From Kiritimatiellia bacterium (GTDB lineage: Bacteria > Verrucomicrobiota > Kiritimatiellia > RFP12 > UBA1067): a stretch of DNA of 64,000 nt. A model generated the notes under the pieces. That model saw only the letters and a list, made by a program, of their open reading frames with translations. It ran no database searches and was not told the DNA's origin. The stretch covers positions 1 through 64,000 of the forward strand of contig JAFWKK010000018.1 in assembly GCA_017514235.1 (NCBI GenBank), written 5' to 3'. The stretch's first letter is position 1, and each line of letters starts with the position of its first letter. The position numbers and the translations under genes are program-made. Of this stretch, positions 1 through 8,897 are shown piece after piece.

Positions 1-79
1 CCCCCGGATCCCGTCCGACTTGCATGCCTAATCCACGCTACCAGCGTTCGTTCTGAGCCAGAATCAAACTCTCAGAAAA
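1..79 (-). rRNA. rrs: 16S ribosomal RNA gene, 5' end only
   Basis: The minus strand at 53-72 reads AGAGTTTGATTCTGGCTCAG, the universal 5' 16S site. It is followed by GAACGAACGCTGG and GCATGCAAGTCG, the standard early 16S helix sequence. Only about 79 nt lie in the window; the rest continues off the left edge. The exact 5' end is estimated by analogy with other 16S genes (about 7 nt before the universal site). The form of these bases resembles PVC-superphylum 16S genes, but 79 nt cannot settle the taxon. Confidence 0.95.
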
Positions 80-157
80 AAACTTCGAGCTGGTTCGAAA
101 GCCCCTCGCGGAGCTTCCTCACCCCTCACAAGCATCTACTGCTTTCTCAAGCACCGA

Positions 158-170
158 TTGTCAAAGATCA
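158..170 (-). promoter_or_regulatory. rRNA leader boxA-like antitermination element
   Basis: The minus strand reads TGATCTTTGACAA, which matches the E. coli rrn boxA (TGCTCTTTAACAA) at 11 of 13 positions. It lies in the transcribed leader between the predicted start (about 194) and the 16S 5' end (about 79), where boxA normally sits. By family knowledge it would load the NusB/NusE antitermination complex. Confidence 0.7.
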
Positions 171-200
171 ATGCCCGCCTTTTCGCGGCGAACGGGAGAT

Positions 201-262
201 AGTATATCATAAAAATCGCACCCCGCGCAAGGGGGTTTTTTAAAAAAATTTTAATTTATTTT
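201..262 (-). promoter_or_regulatory. rRNA operon promoter with UP-like A/T tract
   Basis: On the minus strand TTGCGC (225-230) is followed after 18 nt by TATACT (201-206). Directly upstream, 236-262 is almost pure A/T, as in an rRNA UP element. The predicted start is near 194, giving a leader of about 115 nt that carries the boxA-like element. The stretch 263-368, between this promoter and the next gene, shows no gene or clear signal. Confidence 0.75.
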
Positions 263-368
263 TATCCGTATATAATCACCAATATAACGGCAATATTGCA
301 ACATATAGTTTCCGTCTTGCCGTATCTCAGCGCAATGGAAGTGGTAGAGTTTAAGTCCGCATGGCCCG

Positions 369-2756
369 CTACTCGGCGAATGCTGCAGATACATCTGCAA
401 CCAAACCTGCCGCATCGACTGTCACCGCGAACAGAATCGACCGCTCGTACTTGACTGCAGAGGCAATGACGCGGACCTTGATTTCGTAAGTCGCGCTGCC
501 ATCGCCGTTCTCTTGCTTCCCTGCGAAGTTAAGTGCGCAGGAGAGAGCGGAAATGTCCTTCCCGCCGACAATTCCCGACACGGTCGCATCGTCATCGTCG
601 CCGAACCTGACAACAAGCCTGTCATTGCCCTTCGTCAATCCGGAATTGTCGTCCTCTTTCGTGAAGGTTCGCTCCCAGCCTGCGAGAGCTGCGAGCTCCT
701 TGCCCTTCTTCACAAGCCCCGGCTTCTTCTGCGCCGTGAAAGCCCGGTCGGCGGCAGACGCCTCAACCAGGGACAATTCTCCGGCCTTCACCATCCCGAT
801 CGTCACCTTGCCCGGCTTGAACGTCTTAGAGCCGATCTTCACCGTCGGCGAAAACACCGCCTTCGAAGCCGTGCAGGACGACATCGCAGAGGAGAAGGAA
901 TACCCCTTCTCTTTGTGCGTGACCTTGCCAGTCACCTTGCCGGTCGAACCGACGTTGAACTTCAGGTATGCCGTGGTGTAAGACGAGCCTCCGGGAACCG
1001 ATGCATAGCCATTGAACTCCCCTTTCCCCCACGACGGAACCGACACCTTTATCTTCACACTCTGCGTGATCGTGTTTCCCGCCGCATCCGTAACGACGAC
1101 GGTTGCAGCGTACGAGCCGGGCTTCGTCGCATTGCCGGTTATCACGCCCGTAACCTTGTCTATCTTGAGACCCTTCGGAAGCCCTTTGGCCGTAACCGTC
1201 GGCAGCGTGTCAGACTTGATTCCCAAAGCAAGCGAAAACGCCGAACCTGCCGTCGCATTTGCGGCGGACTCAGCAAGCTTCTTGGTCGCAGACGTAAACT
1301 TCAGCGATTTCTTTGCGGCGGCTTTCGTCACGAACTTCGCGTAGACGGCAACGTTCTTCGCCGGCATCTCATACTTTACCGTCGGCTTGCGGCTGTCGTA
1401 GCCCTTCGGGTCAAGCGGCTTCGCACATGCCTTGTCCGCGAACCATCCGGCGAACACATAGCCGCTCTTCGCCTTTGCCTTCAGCGTCACATTGGTCCCT
1501 GGCTCATAATAGCCACTGCCTTTCGCCGTACCATGCGCCGAGACATTCGGCCTAAGCGCAAGATGCTTGTCGCCCCAATAGACAATCTGCAATTTGGGAG
1601 AGCACCAATGAAAGACCGAGGGCCGTACGGCTATGCGCGGCATCTTGACGCGCGCAAGTTCATAGCAAGAATCAAATGCGTGCTTGCCGATCTTGACAAC
1701 ACTCTTGGGTAACACGACACCGGTCAAGCTGCAGCAAGAAACAAACGCCTCTTCTCCAATTCGTTTTACACCATCTTTCATGGTGACGCTCTCAAGCATG
1801 CTGCAGCCGGCAAACGCTTGATTCCCTATGCTCGTCACGCTGCCAGGAATCGTTACGCTCACAAGCGATTCGCAATTGCCGAATGCATGGCCCCCAATGC
1901 TCTTAACGCCTTCTGATATCGTCACGCTCGCAAGTCCGCTGTGTCTGCGGCTTAACACGCTTAAGTAACGGAACGCACCATATCCGATGCTCTCAACGCT
2001 GCCGGGAATCGTAACGCCCTTCAGCGGCGTATTAGAAAAAGCTTCCTCTCCAATGTTCGTCACACTGTTCGGTATGGACACACCAGTCAAGCCGATGCCC
2101 GTGAATGCAAACTCTCCAATGCATTCCACTCCGTCAGGTATGGCAACATCTCCGCAGACGCCGCAAACAAGCATCTTGCCGTCTTTCGAAAGCAACAGGC
2201 CCGACTCCGCCTTGTAATTCATGTTGTCAGATGAAACCGAAAACGACTTAAGCCTGTAGCAGGATGCGAAAGCCCGTCGTCCAATACTTGCGGTACCACT
2301 GCGAATTGCCACGCTTGTCAGACTATAGCAACCCCCGAAAGCTCCATAACCGATGTTCGTCACGCTTCCGGGAATCGTCACGCTCACAAGCTCTTCGCAA
2401 GCTTCGAATGCATCGGTCCCAATACTCCTCACACCCTCCGATATCGTCACTTTAGTCAAGCCGCTACAACGATAAAACGCACTGTCTCCGATGCTCTTAA
2501 CACTGCCGGGAATCGTGACGCGCGTCAAGCGGGCACACTCGCAAAAAGCATACTCGTCAATGCCAGTTACCGGCTTGCCGCCAAGTTTTGAAGGAATTGT
2601 TATCGCTCCCGACGTTGAAGTCGATATGGCCGGGTCTGCGATATGCGCACCATCTCCATATATCCGATAATTCCATTTCACGCCCTTGACTGTTTCCGTT
2701 CGGGCCATTGCGCTGGCAACCTCAAGCATCAGTGCCAACATCAGAAGTCTCTTCAT
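369..2756 (-). CDS. Secreted BspA-like LRR protein with InlB-type repeat
   Basis: The protein has 795 aa. The start is the ATG that gives MKRLLMLALMLEVASAMA, a clear Sec signal peptide, with a GAGG sequence about 10 nt upstream; an earlier start would add an unlike 9-residue tail. Residues about 60-385 are BspA-like leucine-rich repeats of about 23 aa with cores such as VTIPGSVTSIG and AFxxCxxL. Residues about 395-485 are a Listeria/Bacteroides InlB-type repeat (GYVFAGWFAD, YAKF). An Ig-like putative domain follows (LPKGLKIDKVTGVITG, about 510-580), then two related beta-rich modules (GKVTGKVTHKEKGYSF). It lacks the C-terminal Gly...Arg tail of the window's other giant secreted proteins. It is probably an adhesin; its ligand is unknown. 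It has its own predicted promoter, so it is probably separate from the MFS gene upstream. Confidence 0.85.
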   Translation of the reverse strand: MKRLLMLALMLEVASAMARTETVKGVKWNYRIYGDGAHIADPAISTSTSGAITIPSKLGGKPVTGIDEYAFCECARLTRVTIPGSVKSIGDSAFYRCSGLTKVTISEGVRSIGTDAFEACEELVSVTIPGSVTNIGYGAFGGCYSLTSVAIRSGTASIGRRAFASCYRLKSFSVSSDNMNYKAESGLLLSKDGKMLVCGVCGDVAIPDGVECIGEFAFTGIGLTGVSIPNSVTNIGEEAFSNTPLKGVTIPGSVESIGYGAFRYLSVLSRRHSGLASVTISEGVKSIGGHAFGNCESLVSVTIPGSVTSIGNQAFAGCSMLESVTMKDGVKRIGEEAFVSCCSLTGVVLPKSVVKIGKHAFDSCYELARVKMPRIAVRPSVFHWCSPKLQIVYWGDKHLALRPNVSAHGTAKGSGYYEPGTNVTLKAKAKSGYVFAGWFADKACAKPLDPKGYDSRKPTVKYEMPAKNVAVYAKFVTKAAAKKSLKFTSATKKLAESAANATAGSAFSLALGIKSDTLPTVTAKGLPKGLKIDKVTGVITGNATKPGSYAATVVVTDAAGNTITQSVKIKVSVPSWGKGEFNGYASVPGGSSYTTAYLKFNVGSTGKVTGKVTHKEKGYSFSSAMSSCTASKAVFSPTVKIGSKTFKPGKVTIGMVKAGELSLVEASAADRAFTAQKKPGLVKKGKELAALAGWERTFTKEDDNSGLTKGNDRLVVRFGDDDDATVSGIVGGKDISALSCALNFAGKQENGDGSATYEIKVRVIASAVKYERSILFAVTVDAAGLVADVSAAFAE
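1600..2570 (-). repeat. BspA-type LRR repeat array inside the CDS
   Basis: Tandem units of about 23 codons recur, each with a core V[TA]I[PS]xxV and SIGxxAFxxC. They read on the minus strand as repeated aatcgttacgctc and ccaatgctc blocks. Several units are near-identical, so copy number could vary by slippage or recombination. Boundaries are approximate. Confidence 0.75.
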
Positions 2757-2866
2757 AGCTTTTACGCCTCTACTTTCCCACACGCCGATTCCGCACGCCA
2801 GCTCTCGCGCGGGAAGAAGAGCGGCCTGCTTTTCTCACACCAGCGCCTTCAAACGCCAGTGAAGGC

Positions 2867-2875
2867 ATTATACCA
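2867..2875 (-). promoter_or_regulatory. Extended -10 promoter of the BspA-like gene
   Basis: The minus strand reads TGG followed by TATAAT (TATAAT at 2867-2872), an extended -10 element. No good -35 lies 17-18 nt upstream. It would give a leader of about 100 nt to the ATG at 2756. The intergenic stretch 2757-2947 holds nothing else I can support. Confidence 0.5.
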
Positions 2876-2947
2876 AATCCCCCGGCATTTTTCTCCGGGC
2901 CCTGCAATATGTTCGCTCTCCGCCACCTTGCTTCCATAGGCCGACCG

Positions 2948-4225
2948 CTAGCCGACAACCCCTATCATCTTCCCCTTCGTCTCCGGCATCAGGAAGATCG
3001 CCCATGCCATCTCCAGGAGCATCATCGCGGCAAAGAACGCAAAGGCACAGGTGCCAGTGTGCGCGACGGCAACCGGGAAGAGCCACGACACGAGCATACA
3101 CATCACCCAGTGCACGGTGCCGCCGAAGCTCTGGCCCTTCGCCCGGACGTCCGGCGGGAATATCTCGGAAATGAACACCCAGATGACCGCGCTCGCCGAG
3201 AACGCCACCGCCGCGATGAACCCATACACCCCCGCAAGCGCAAGCCACGGCGTACAGGACGCGCCAAGCGAAATCTGCCACGCGACAAGTCCGTGCATCG
3301 CCGCCATCGCCGCGCACCCTGCGATCAGCATCGGGCGCCGCCCCACGCGGTCAATAAAAAAGAACGCCGCCACCGTGAATACGAGATTGACGACGCCCAC
3401 GCCGATGGTTCCCGCCAGCGAAACAAGTTCACTCCCCTCCCCAAAGATCATCCGGAAGATGCGCGGCGCGTAGTAGTTCACGGCGTTCACGCCCGAGAGC
3501 TGACTGAAGAACGCGACCGTGAAGCACAGCAGGATCGGACGCAGGTTGCGCCGCACGAACAGCGGAGCAGACGCCTCGGTAGGGCGCGATGACCTCATCG
3601 CGCCGCCTTGCGCGTCCCCACGCCGCCGCATCGCCAACCACAACGGACTTTCTGGCACCTTCCACAGCGCCGCCAGATACATCAGCACGGGAATGCACTC
3701 CGCGCCAAGCATCGCCCGCCACACCACGGCCGGCGACGCCGGGAGCCACCGCGCTACGCAGTAGTTGGACACGTAAGACACGACAATGCCCAATACGATG
3801 CAGAACTGGTTGACGAGCACCAGCCGCCCACGTTTCTCCGCAGGCGCAATCTCCGCGATGTACATCGGCACCGCAACCGACACGCCGCCAATCGCCAGCC
3901 CACCAATGAAACGCATCCACCCAAGAACGTGCGGCCCAGTCTCACCACCCGGCGTGATGGCGCAGCCCGCCGCCGAGACGAGGAACAGAACGCCCATCCA
4001 CACGAGCGTCGGCTTGCGTCCGAGCCAGTCACACATGCGCCCTGCCGCCAGCGCACCGAACACTGTGCCGATGAGTGCGCCGGCTACCACCAGCCCATGC
4101 CAGAACGGCGCAAGGGCGAACTCGTTCTGTATCGCTTCCTCGCACCCGGATATGACGCCGGAGTCGAAGCCGAACAAAAGCCCGCCAAGCGAGACGGCGC
4201 ACGTGATCCAATAGAGCGACGGCAT
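2948..4225 (-). CDS. MFS sugar porter family transporter
   Basis: This is a 425-aa inner-membrane protein with about 12 hydrophobic segments. Sugar-porter signatures are visible: LFGFDSGVISG near residue 17, DWLGRKPTL near 67, a second DRVGRRPML loop, ISEIFPPDVRAKG near 352 and PETKGK near 414. This places it with XylE/GalP-like proton-sugar symporters, although it is shorter than their usual 460-490 aa. A strong Shine-Dalgarno sequence (AGGAGG, 7 nt before ATG) supports the start. It is the last gene of a run with the two glycosidase genes upstream (28-nt gap), so it probably imports their products. The substrate is not readable from sequence. Confidence 0.88.
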   Translation of the reverse strand: MPSLYWITCAVSLGGLLFGFDSGVISGCEEAIQNEFALAPFWHGLVVAGALIGTVFGALAAGRMCDWLGRKPTLVWMGVLFLVSAAGCAITPGGETGPHVLGWMRFIGGLAIGGVSVAVPMYIAEIAPAEKRGRLVLVNQFCIVLGIVVSYVSNYCVARWLPASPAVVWRAMLGAECIPVLMYLAALWKVPESPLWLAMRRRGDAQGGAMRSSRPTEASAPLFVRRNLRPILLCFTVAFFSQLSGVNAVNYYAPRIFRMIFGEGSELVSLAGTIGVGVVNLVFTVAAFFFIDRVGRRPMLIAGCAAMAAMHGLVAWQISLGASCTPWLALAGVYGFIAAVAFSASAVIWVFISEIFPPDVRAKGQSFGGTVHWVMCMLVSWLFPVAVAHTGTCAFAFFAAMMLLEMAWAIFLMPETKGKMIGVVG

Positions 4226-4253
4226 CTATCGACCTCCTATCCTCAGGATATTA

Positions 4254-7200
4254 TTACCTTTCCGGTCTTGCGCGCATGCGAGCGCGCCTGGCGATCTTGT
4301 CCCAGGAATCATTGCTGTTCCAGAACAGTTCCGCCTGACACATCGTAGCATAGGCGAACGGCGGATTGTATTCCGCCACTGCGTTGAACTCCCTCGGCTT
4401 GTTCTTCCCCTTCCGGATGTGCCGGATGAGCCGATACGCTTCCTCTCCGTTCAGCATCCAGTCCTCGTCATACGAAGACAAGACCTCGGAAATGATCTGT
4501 CGATCACGGTCGAGCAACCGCCGTCCGGCGCACCCAAGGAGAAACGGTCCCGCCGGCGGCACGTAATTCGACCAGTCCATCCGAAGCTGCGCCTTCCACG
4601 CAAGTCCGGCCTTCGGCGTAATCGAGAGTATCTTGTCATTGAACGCAACATCGGGCGAACTAACATCTCCATACGCCTCCCAATAGGGAAAGCCTCCGCA
4701 GTTCTCCCAAAGCACCTCAAGCGATGGGTCGATCTTCGCAAGCGCCGCCTCGGCGCCTTCGTAGCGCATGGAGTTGGAATGGAGACCGAAGACGATGTCC
4801 AGCTCCGGAGCCTCGGCGCGGATGCGCGCGGCCACCTCGTTCACGAATGTGACAACCGCCTCGGGTATCGACTTCCCGCCGATGGTCTTCTTGCTCGTTT
4901 CGGTAAAACTCTGGAAGTAGATGCCGTCGCCTCCCATTGGCTTCCAGCGAACGCGCCAGTCGGCAACGACTTCGTCGGCCAGCTTCCTGAAATCCACCGG
5001 GCCATCCTTGCCGCTCAGCGTCCAGCCCCACGAGAACCCCCAATAGACGCCTACGCCCCAGCTGTGCGCGTTCTCCACGACATCCTTCGCATTGACGACG
5101 AACTGGTCGTTCCACAGGATCGCGCGGTTGAACCTGGCTCGCGCCATCGCCCGGAAGGACTCGTTGTAGTCGTCTATGACATGCCCCCACGAAAACACGC
5201 TTCTGCACGGCGTCTCCGGCATCGTCGAAAAGGAATAGTCGATCGGCAGGCGACGCGGATTTCTCAGGATGTATCCTGCGTAGCGCGCACCCATGTCGTG
5301 CGTCATCTGCTCCTCGATCTCGCGAACCGCAACATCAAGGAAATCGAAGACCGCCCAAAGGACTTCGCGGGGACCGTCCCCGGCGATAACGATTACCGCG
5401 CGTCCTTCGTCTTGCAACGTCTTGATCATGTAGCCGCCTTTCGGAACCTCGTCTGCGGAAACGTATTTTCGAAGGGTGCCGTTTTCGGACGGCACCCCCA
5501 CGACGATCATGTTCTTCTTGGTCGTTACCGGCTCGCCGCCATCCCTTTCCATGGGGAGAATCAGCGCGGTGGACGTATGCCGCTCGCGCAGAATCCAAGG
5601 TCCGATGCGCTCCGTCAGCGTCTGCAAGGCCCGTCCCTGCGGCCCTTCCGCCGAAGAGTAGACGACCTTCCAGTCTCCTCCAGCCGTGCGTTTGTACGCC
5701 TCACGGTCGAAGACCGCAGCCGCTTCGCTCACCTGCGCGTCGTCAACGCTTTTCTTCGCAGGAGTCTTCTTCAGTTCCTGAAGCAACTTTTTCGCATCCG
5801 CTCCGTAATAGAAAAGATACGTCGCATGCATCGGCGCATCGAACTCAAAGACATCTACATTCTCCGCGACCAACCGGTGGTTGAACACGTCAACGACCAT
5901 CGCCTTGCGCGGCAGGCGAATCCGCTTCCTGCCCGCGTCCCGCGTATGTATTGTGACGAACGAATCGCACGCCTCCGTGGGATCGCCCGTTTCACTGTAG
6001 ACGTGCACACCACACTTGCGGTAGATCATCGAGATGAATTTCTGGTCAAGCTGCCAAGCGCCGGAGAAGAAGTTCACCGACTTCCCGACCTTGCATGCGG
6101 CAAGTCCCGGTTTCCCGTCCTCGTAGGTGCCAAGCACCACATCCGGCTTCACAGGGTAGAAGCGTTTCGGCATAGGCGTGTCCGGCGTGCCCATCATTCG
6201 GCCGTCAGACTTGACCGTCACGCGCGGATCGCCCGCCGCCGCACACTCGGCAAACTCAATGCCAGTCAGGTCTTTCATGGCCTCCGCGGTGTTGCCGTTC
6301 AGATAGCCAGGGGCGTAGAGCCACAGAATCGTCGCGCCGCGTTCGCGCAGCTTCGCGATCGCCGCCTTCGTCTCGTCATCGCACGTGAAGAGGTTATAGA
6401 AGACGTAGAGCCGATAGTCGCCTGGACGATGCTTCAAGTCCTCGGCGAGAATGTAGTCAACCGGCGCGCCTGCCCGCGCGAAACGATTGTGGGCGAGCAT
6501 AAAAATCTCGCCGTTCAAGACACTGGCCATCACATCCTTCTCTTCCGGCACTCCGGCGGCGTTGTAGTTCTGGTACTTCTCGCCGTTCTTGAGATAGCGC
6601 CAGTGGTAGGGCAGCGCCATAATCGACTTCTCGCTCACGACCAGCGCCACCTCGGCAGCGCGTTTGAACGGACGGGCAAGCGTGAACTCCATCGCCTTCC
6701 TTACATCGCGTCCGACCGACTCCGACTCAGGGTTCGAGAACTCAACGCCTGACGTGAGCGCGTAGGTGTAGAACGGAAGTCCGCGGCAAAGGGCGATTGC
6801 GCTGTTTCGCTGCAGGATTGCGCGGGTCTGCGCCCGTGTGTGCGCCCCGTTGCAGCTGGGAGCATAGTTCGGATAGTAGCGGGCATGCGTACGCGTGTCA
6901 TCCTCAATGATTGGAATGATGCCTGAAGCGTACATCGTGCCGAACGCCTTCATGTCGGCACACGTCTCTCCGAAGTTCCGCCCGTGAAAGTAGGACTGCG
7001 GTGAACAGAGGAAATCCACCCGTCCCTTGTTGTTCTCGATCAGTTCCTCAAGGGCGAAATGCCCCTGGTAGTGCGTGTTTCCCCGGAAGTTCTGGTAGTG
7101 CGTATATCCGTAATAGGTGCCGAAGATCTTCTTTCGTCCAAGCCCCGCCAGCGTATCCTTCACGACTCCCGCGAGTTCCAGAATGTCCTGCACGATTATC

Positions 7201-8894
7201 CAGCAGTGGAAGTTGTTGTACGCGATAGCGTTCGTGTGCTTTTTCTGATCCCAGAGGATGTCGTCGGGAATGTCGAGTTCGCGTCGCTCGCTCACGGGCG
7301 GAACGTGCGGATCCCTTATTTCCGGGTGGAACCGCGCGGCATACTCGCGGTACGCCGCCTGGCTCGGCTTCGAACAGTCCTTGGCGCAATCGTTGCTTGC
7401 CGGACTCCACCCGATCCACTCCGTGTACAGTCCGGAATTGACGCGGTAGCCTATGATGCGATTCGCGTAAGGCCGCCCCTCAAGATACCTGACGGTATTC
7501 TCGACCATTTTGCGCATCTCGTCCATCGCAACCCGCGAGGCGAAGCTCCACGCGAAACGCCCGTACGAACGGCGGTTGCCGAATTCATCGCACGACATCT
7601 CCTCCGGGTACTTCTCCTCGAACTCCGCCGGCGGATAGAACGTTAGGTCGAAGATGAAATACACATCAGGGTGCTCCCTGCGGCAGCTTTCCGCCACGCG
7701 GTCAAACAGGGAGAAGTCATAAACGTCGAATTTCGGATGCCAATTTGCATAGGTCACCGGCATCAGCACCGCAACGGTGTACGGCATGTCGCCGAGATGC
7801 ACCTTGCGGTCGGCTCGCGCCGGATGCTCTGTCGCCCCCATCAGAAGCGGAACCGGCTTGTCGTCAAGCGTCAACTGAAGGCGACCGTTCAGACGCTTCA
7901 CTTCGGCCTTGATCGGCTTCGGATACTTCGGATCGATCTCGACGGGCTTCAGCGTAAGCTTCGATTCCATCTTGTCGTCTCGGCACCAGATGGAATTGGA
8001 CTCAAGTACAACGCGGTAATCGCCGCCTTGCAGGTACAGCGGTGCCTCGAACGGAACCCGGACGCGCCACTTGCCATCACCAAGGATGACTATGTTGCGC
8101 TTTTCGATGTCGATTTCCTCGCTCCACGCCTCCTTAGTTCCATTGAAGAGCTTCAGCCGGACGGAAATCTCGCCATTCGGCCATGCCCCGGCAAAGGTAT
8201 AGGTAAGCGTTTTCTTCGCGCCCGCCTTTAGCGTGAGATCCTCCTGGCGTTTGAGTATTTTCTGCGGATGCTCGTAGTCGGTGTAGTTGAGCCGCGAGAG
8301 ACGGTCTGCGGTCGGAGCAGGCGGCTCCTCCTTGACGCCCTTCCACGTCTTGCCGTCATCGGAGGAACTCTCAAACTTCGAGTCCGTCACGATCTTGTCG
8401 CTCGAGCCGTCCGCATAGACGACGAACAGCTCCGCAAGCACCGCGCCACTACGCCCAGACTCCACCGAATAGTCTGCTTCAAGCAGATTCTCCCCCTCTC
8501 GAAGGTGCGGCAACGGATTCGCCGAGAATACACTGTCTCTGGAAAACCTGTCGTTGGTCGCGCGCGAACGGAGAATCTGCGTTCCGTTGATCTTGTACGT
8601 AAACCAGAACTCGCCCGTTCCCTGAAAGTACGCCTCTTTCGGCTTTGCCTTGAGCGTGAACTTCCGTCTCAGCAGGACTTTCGCCCCGCTTTTCACATTG
8701 TCCGTCGTCGAGATGTACTTGCCGGTGAAATACCGGCCTTTCACCCGACTCGCCGGATCGGCGGCGTAGTCGTAGTATTCAGGCGTGACCGTCGGCCACG
8801 TCGGCTCCTTGTCCAAGTCGTCAGTCGCAATCTGCGCCGCTTCGCATGAAGCCAGCAAAGACGCCACAACAATGACTGAAAAACGCTTTCTCAT
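4254..8894 (-). CDS. Giant two-module glycosidase: GH42-like plus GH67/GH20-like
   Basis: The 1546-aa protein has an N-terminal export signal (MRKRFSVIVVASLLASCEA). Residues about 40-340 are beta-sandwich-like. A TIM barrel resembling beta-galactosidase/GH42 enzymes follows, with GYRVNSGLYTEWIGW and IIPIIEDD holding candidate acidic residues, and then a Rossmann-like, trimerisation-type region. Near residue 1060 a second unit starts. It has an alpha-glucuronidase/hexosaminidase-type N-terminal fold (VIVIAGDGPREVLWAVFDFLD) followed by another barrel with SWGHVIDDYNES and WENCGGFPYWEAY. Such units are usually separate proteins. No stop or frame change separates them. It begins 3 nt after the GH2 gene, so the two are translationally close. 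Family numbers are tentative; that it is an exported glycan hydrolase is firmer. Confidence 0.72.
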   Translation of the reverse strand: MRKRFSVIVVASLLASCEAAQIATDDLDKEPTWPTVTPEYYDYAADPASRVKGRYFTGKYISTTDNVKSGAKVLLRRKFTLKAKPKEAYFQGTGEFWFTYKINGTQILRSRATNDRFSRDSVFSANPLPHLREGENLLEADYSVESGRSGAVLAELFVVYADGSSDKIVTDSKFESSSDDGKTWKGVKEEPPAPTADRLSRLNYTDYEHPQKILKRQEDLTLKAGAKKTLTYTFAGAWPNGEISVRLKLFNGTKEAWSEEIDIEKRNIVILGDGKWRVRVPFEAPLYLQGGDYRVVLESNSIWCRDDKMESKLTLKPVEIDPKYPKPIKAEVKRLNGRLQLTLDDKPVPLLMGATEHPARADRKVHLGDMPYTVAVLMPVTYANWHPKFDVYDFSLFDRVAESCRREHPDVYFIFDLTFYPPAEFEEKYPEEMSCDEFGNRRSYGRFAWSFASRVAMDEMRKMVENTVRYLEGRPYANRIIGYRVNSGLYTEWIGWSPASNDCAKDCSKPSQAAYREYAARFHPEIRDPHVPPVSERRELDIPDDILWDQKKHTNAIAYNNFHCWIIVQDILELAGVVKDTLAGLGRKKIFGTYYGYTHYQNFRGNTHYQGHFALEELIENNKGRVDFLCSPQSYFHGRNFGETCADMKAFGTMYASGIIPIIEDDTRTHARYYPNYAPSCNGAHTRAQTRAILQRNSAIALCRGLPFYTYALTSGVEFSNPESESVGRDVRKAMEFTLARPFKRAAEVALVVSEKSIMALPYHWRYLKNGEKYQNYNAAGVPEEKDVMASVLNGEIFMLAHNRFARAGAPVDYILAEDLKHRPGDYRLYVFYNLFTCDDETKAAIAKLRERGATILWLYAPGYLNGNTAEAMKDLTGIEFAECAAAGDPRVTVKSDGRMMGTPDTPMPKRFYPVKPDVVLGTYEDGKPGLAACKVGKSVNFFSGAWQLDQKFISMIYRKCGVHVYSETGDPTEACDSFVTIHTRDAGRKRIRLPRKAMVVDVFNHRLVAENVDVFEFDAPMHATYLFYYGADAKKLLQELKKTPAKKSVDDAQVSEAAAVFDREAYKRTAGGDWKVVYSSAEGPQGRALQTLTERIGPWILRERHTSTALILPMERDGGEPVTTKKNMIVVGVPSENGTLRKYVSADEVPKGGYMIKTLQDEGRAVIVIAGDGPREVLWAVFDFLDVAVREIEEQMTHDMGARYAGYILRNPRRLPIDYSFSTMPETPCRSVFSWGHVIDDYNESFRAMARARFNRAILWNDQFVVNAKDVVENAHSWGVGVYWGFSWGWTLSGKDGPVDFRKLADEVVADWRVRWKPMGGDGIYFQSFTETSKKTIGGKSIPEAVVTFVNEVAARIRAEAPELDIVFGLHSNSMRYEGAEAALAKIDPSLEVLWENCGGFPYWEAYGDVSSPDVAFNDKILSITPKAGLAWKAQLRMDWSNYVPPAGPFLLGCAGRRLLDRDRQIISEVLSSYDEDWMLNGEEAYRLIRHIRKGKNKPREFNAVAEYNPPFAYATMCQAELFWNSNDSWDKIARRARMRARPER

Positions 8895-8897
8895 AGC

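Noticed and set aside
2880..2899. GC-rich inverted repeat (CCCGG ... CCGGG) after the MFS gene, as a terminator
   Set aside because: There is no T-tract on the relevant strand, and it overlaps the region upstream of the BspA-like promoter.
4419..6752. Long open frame on the plus strand opposite the 1546-aa gene
   Set aside because: It is antisense to a well-supported gene, has Arg/Leu-rich composition typical of high-GC shadow frames, and no domain.
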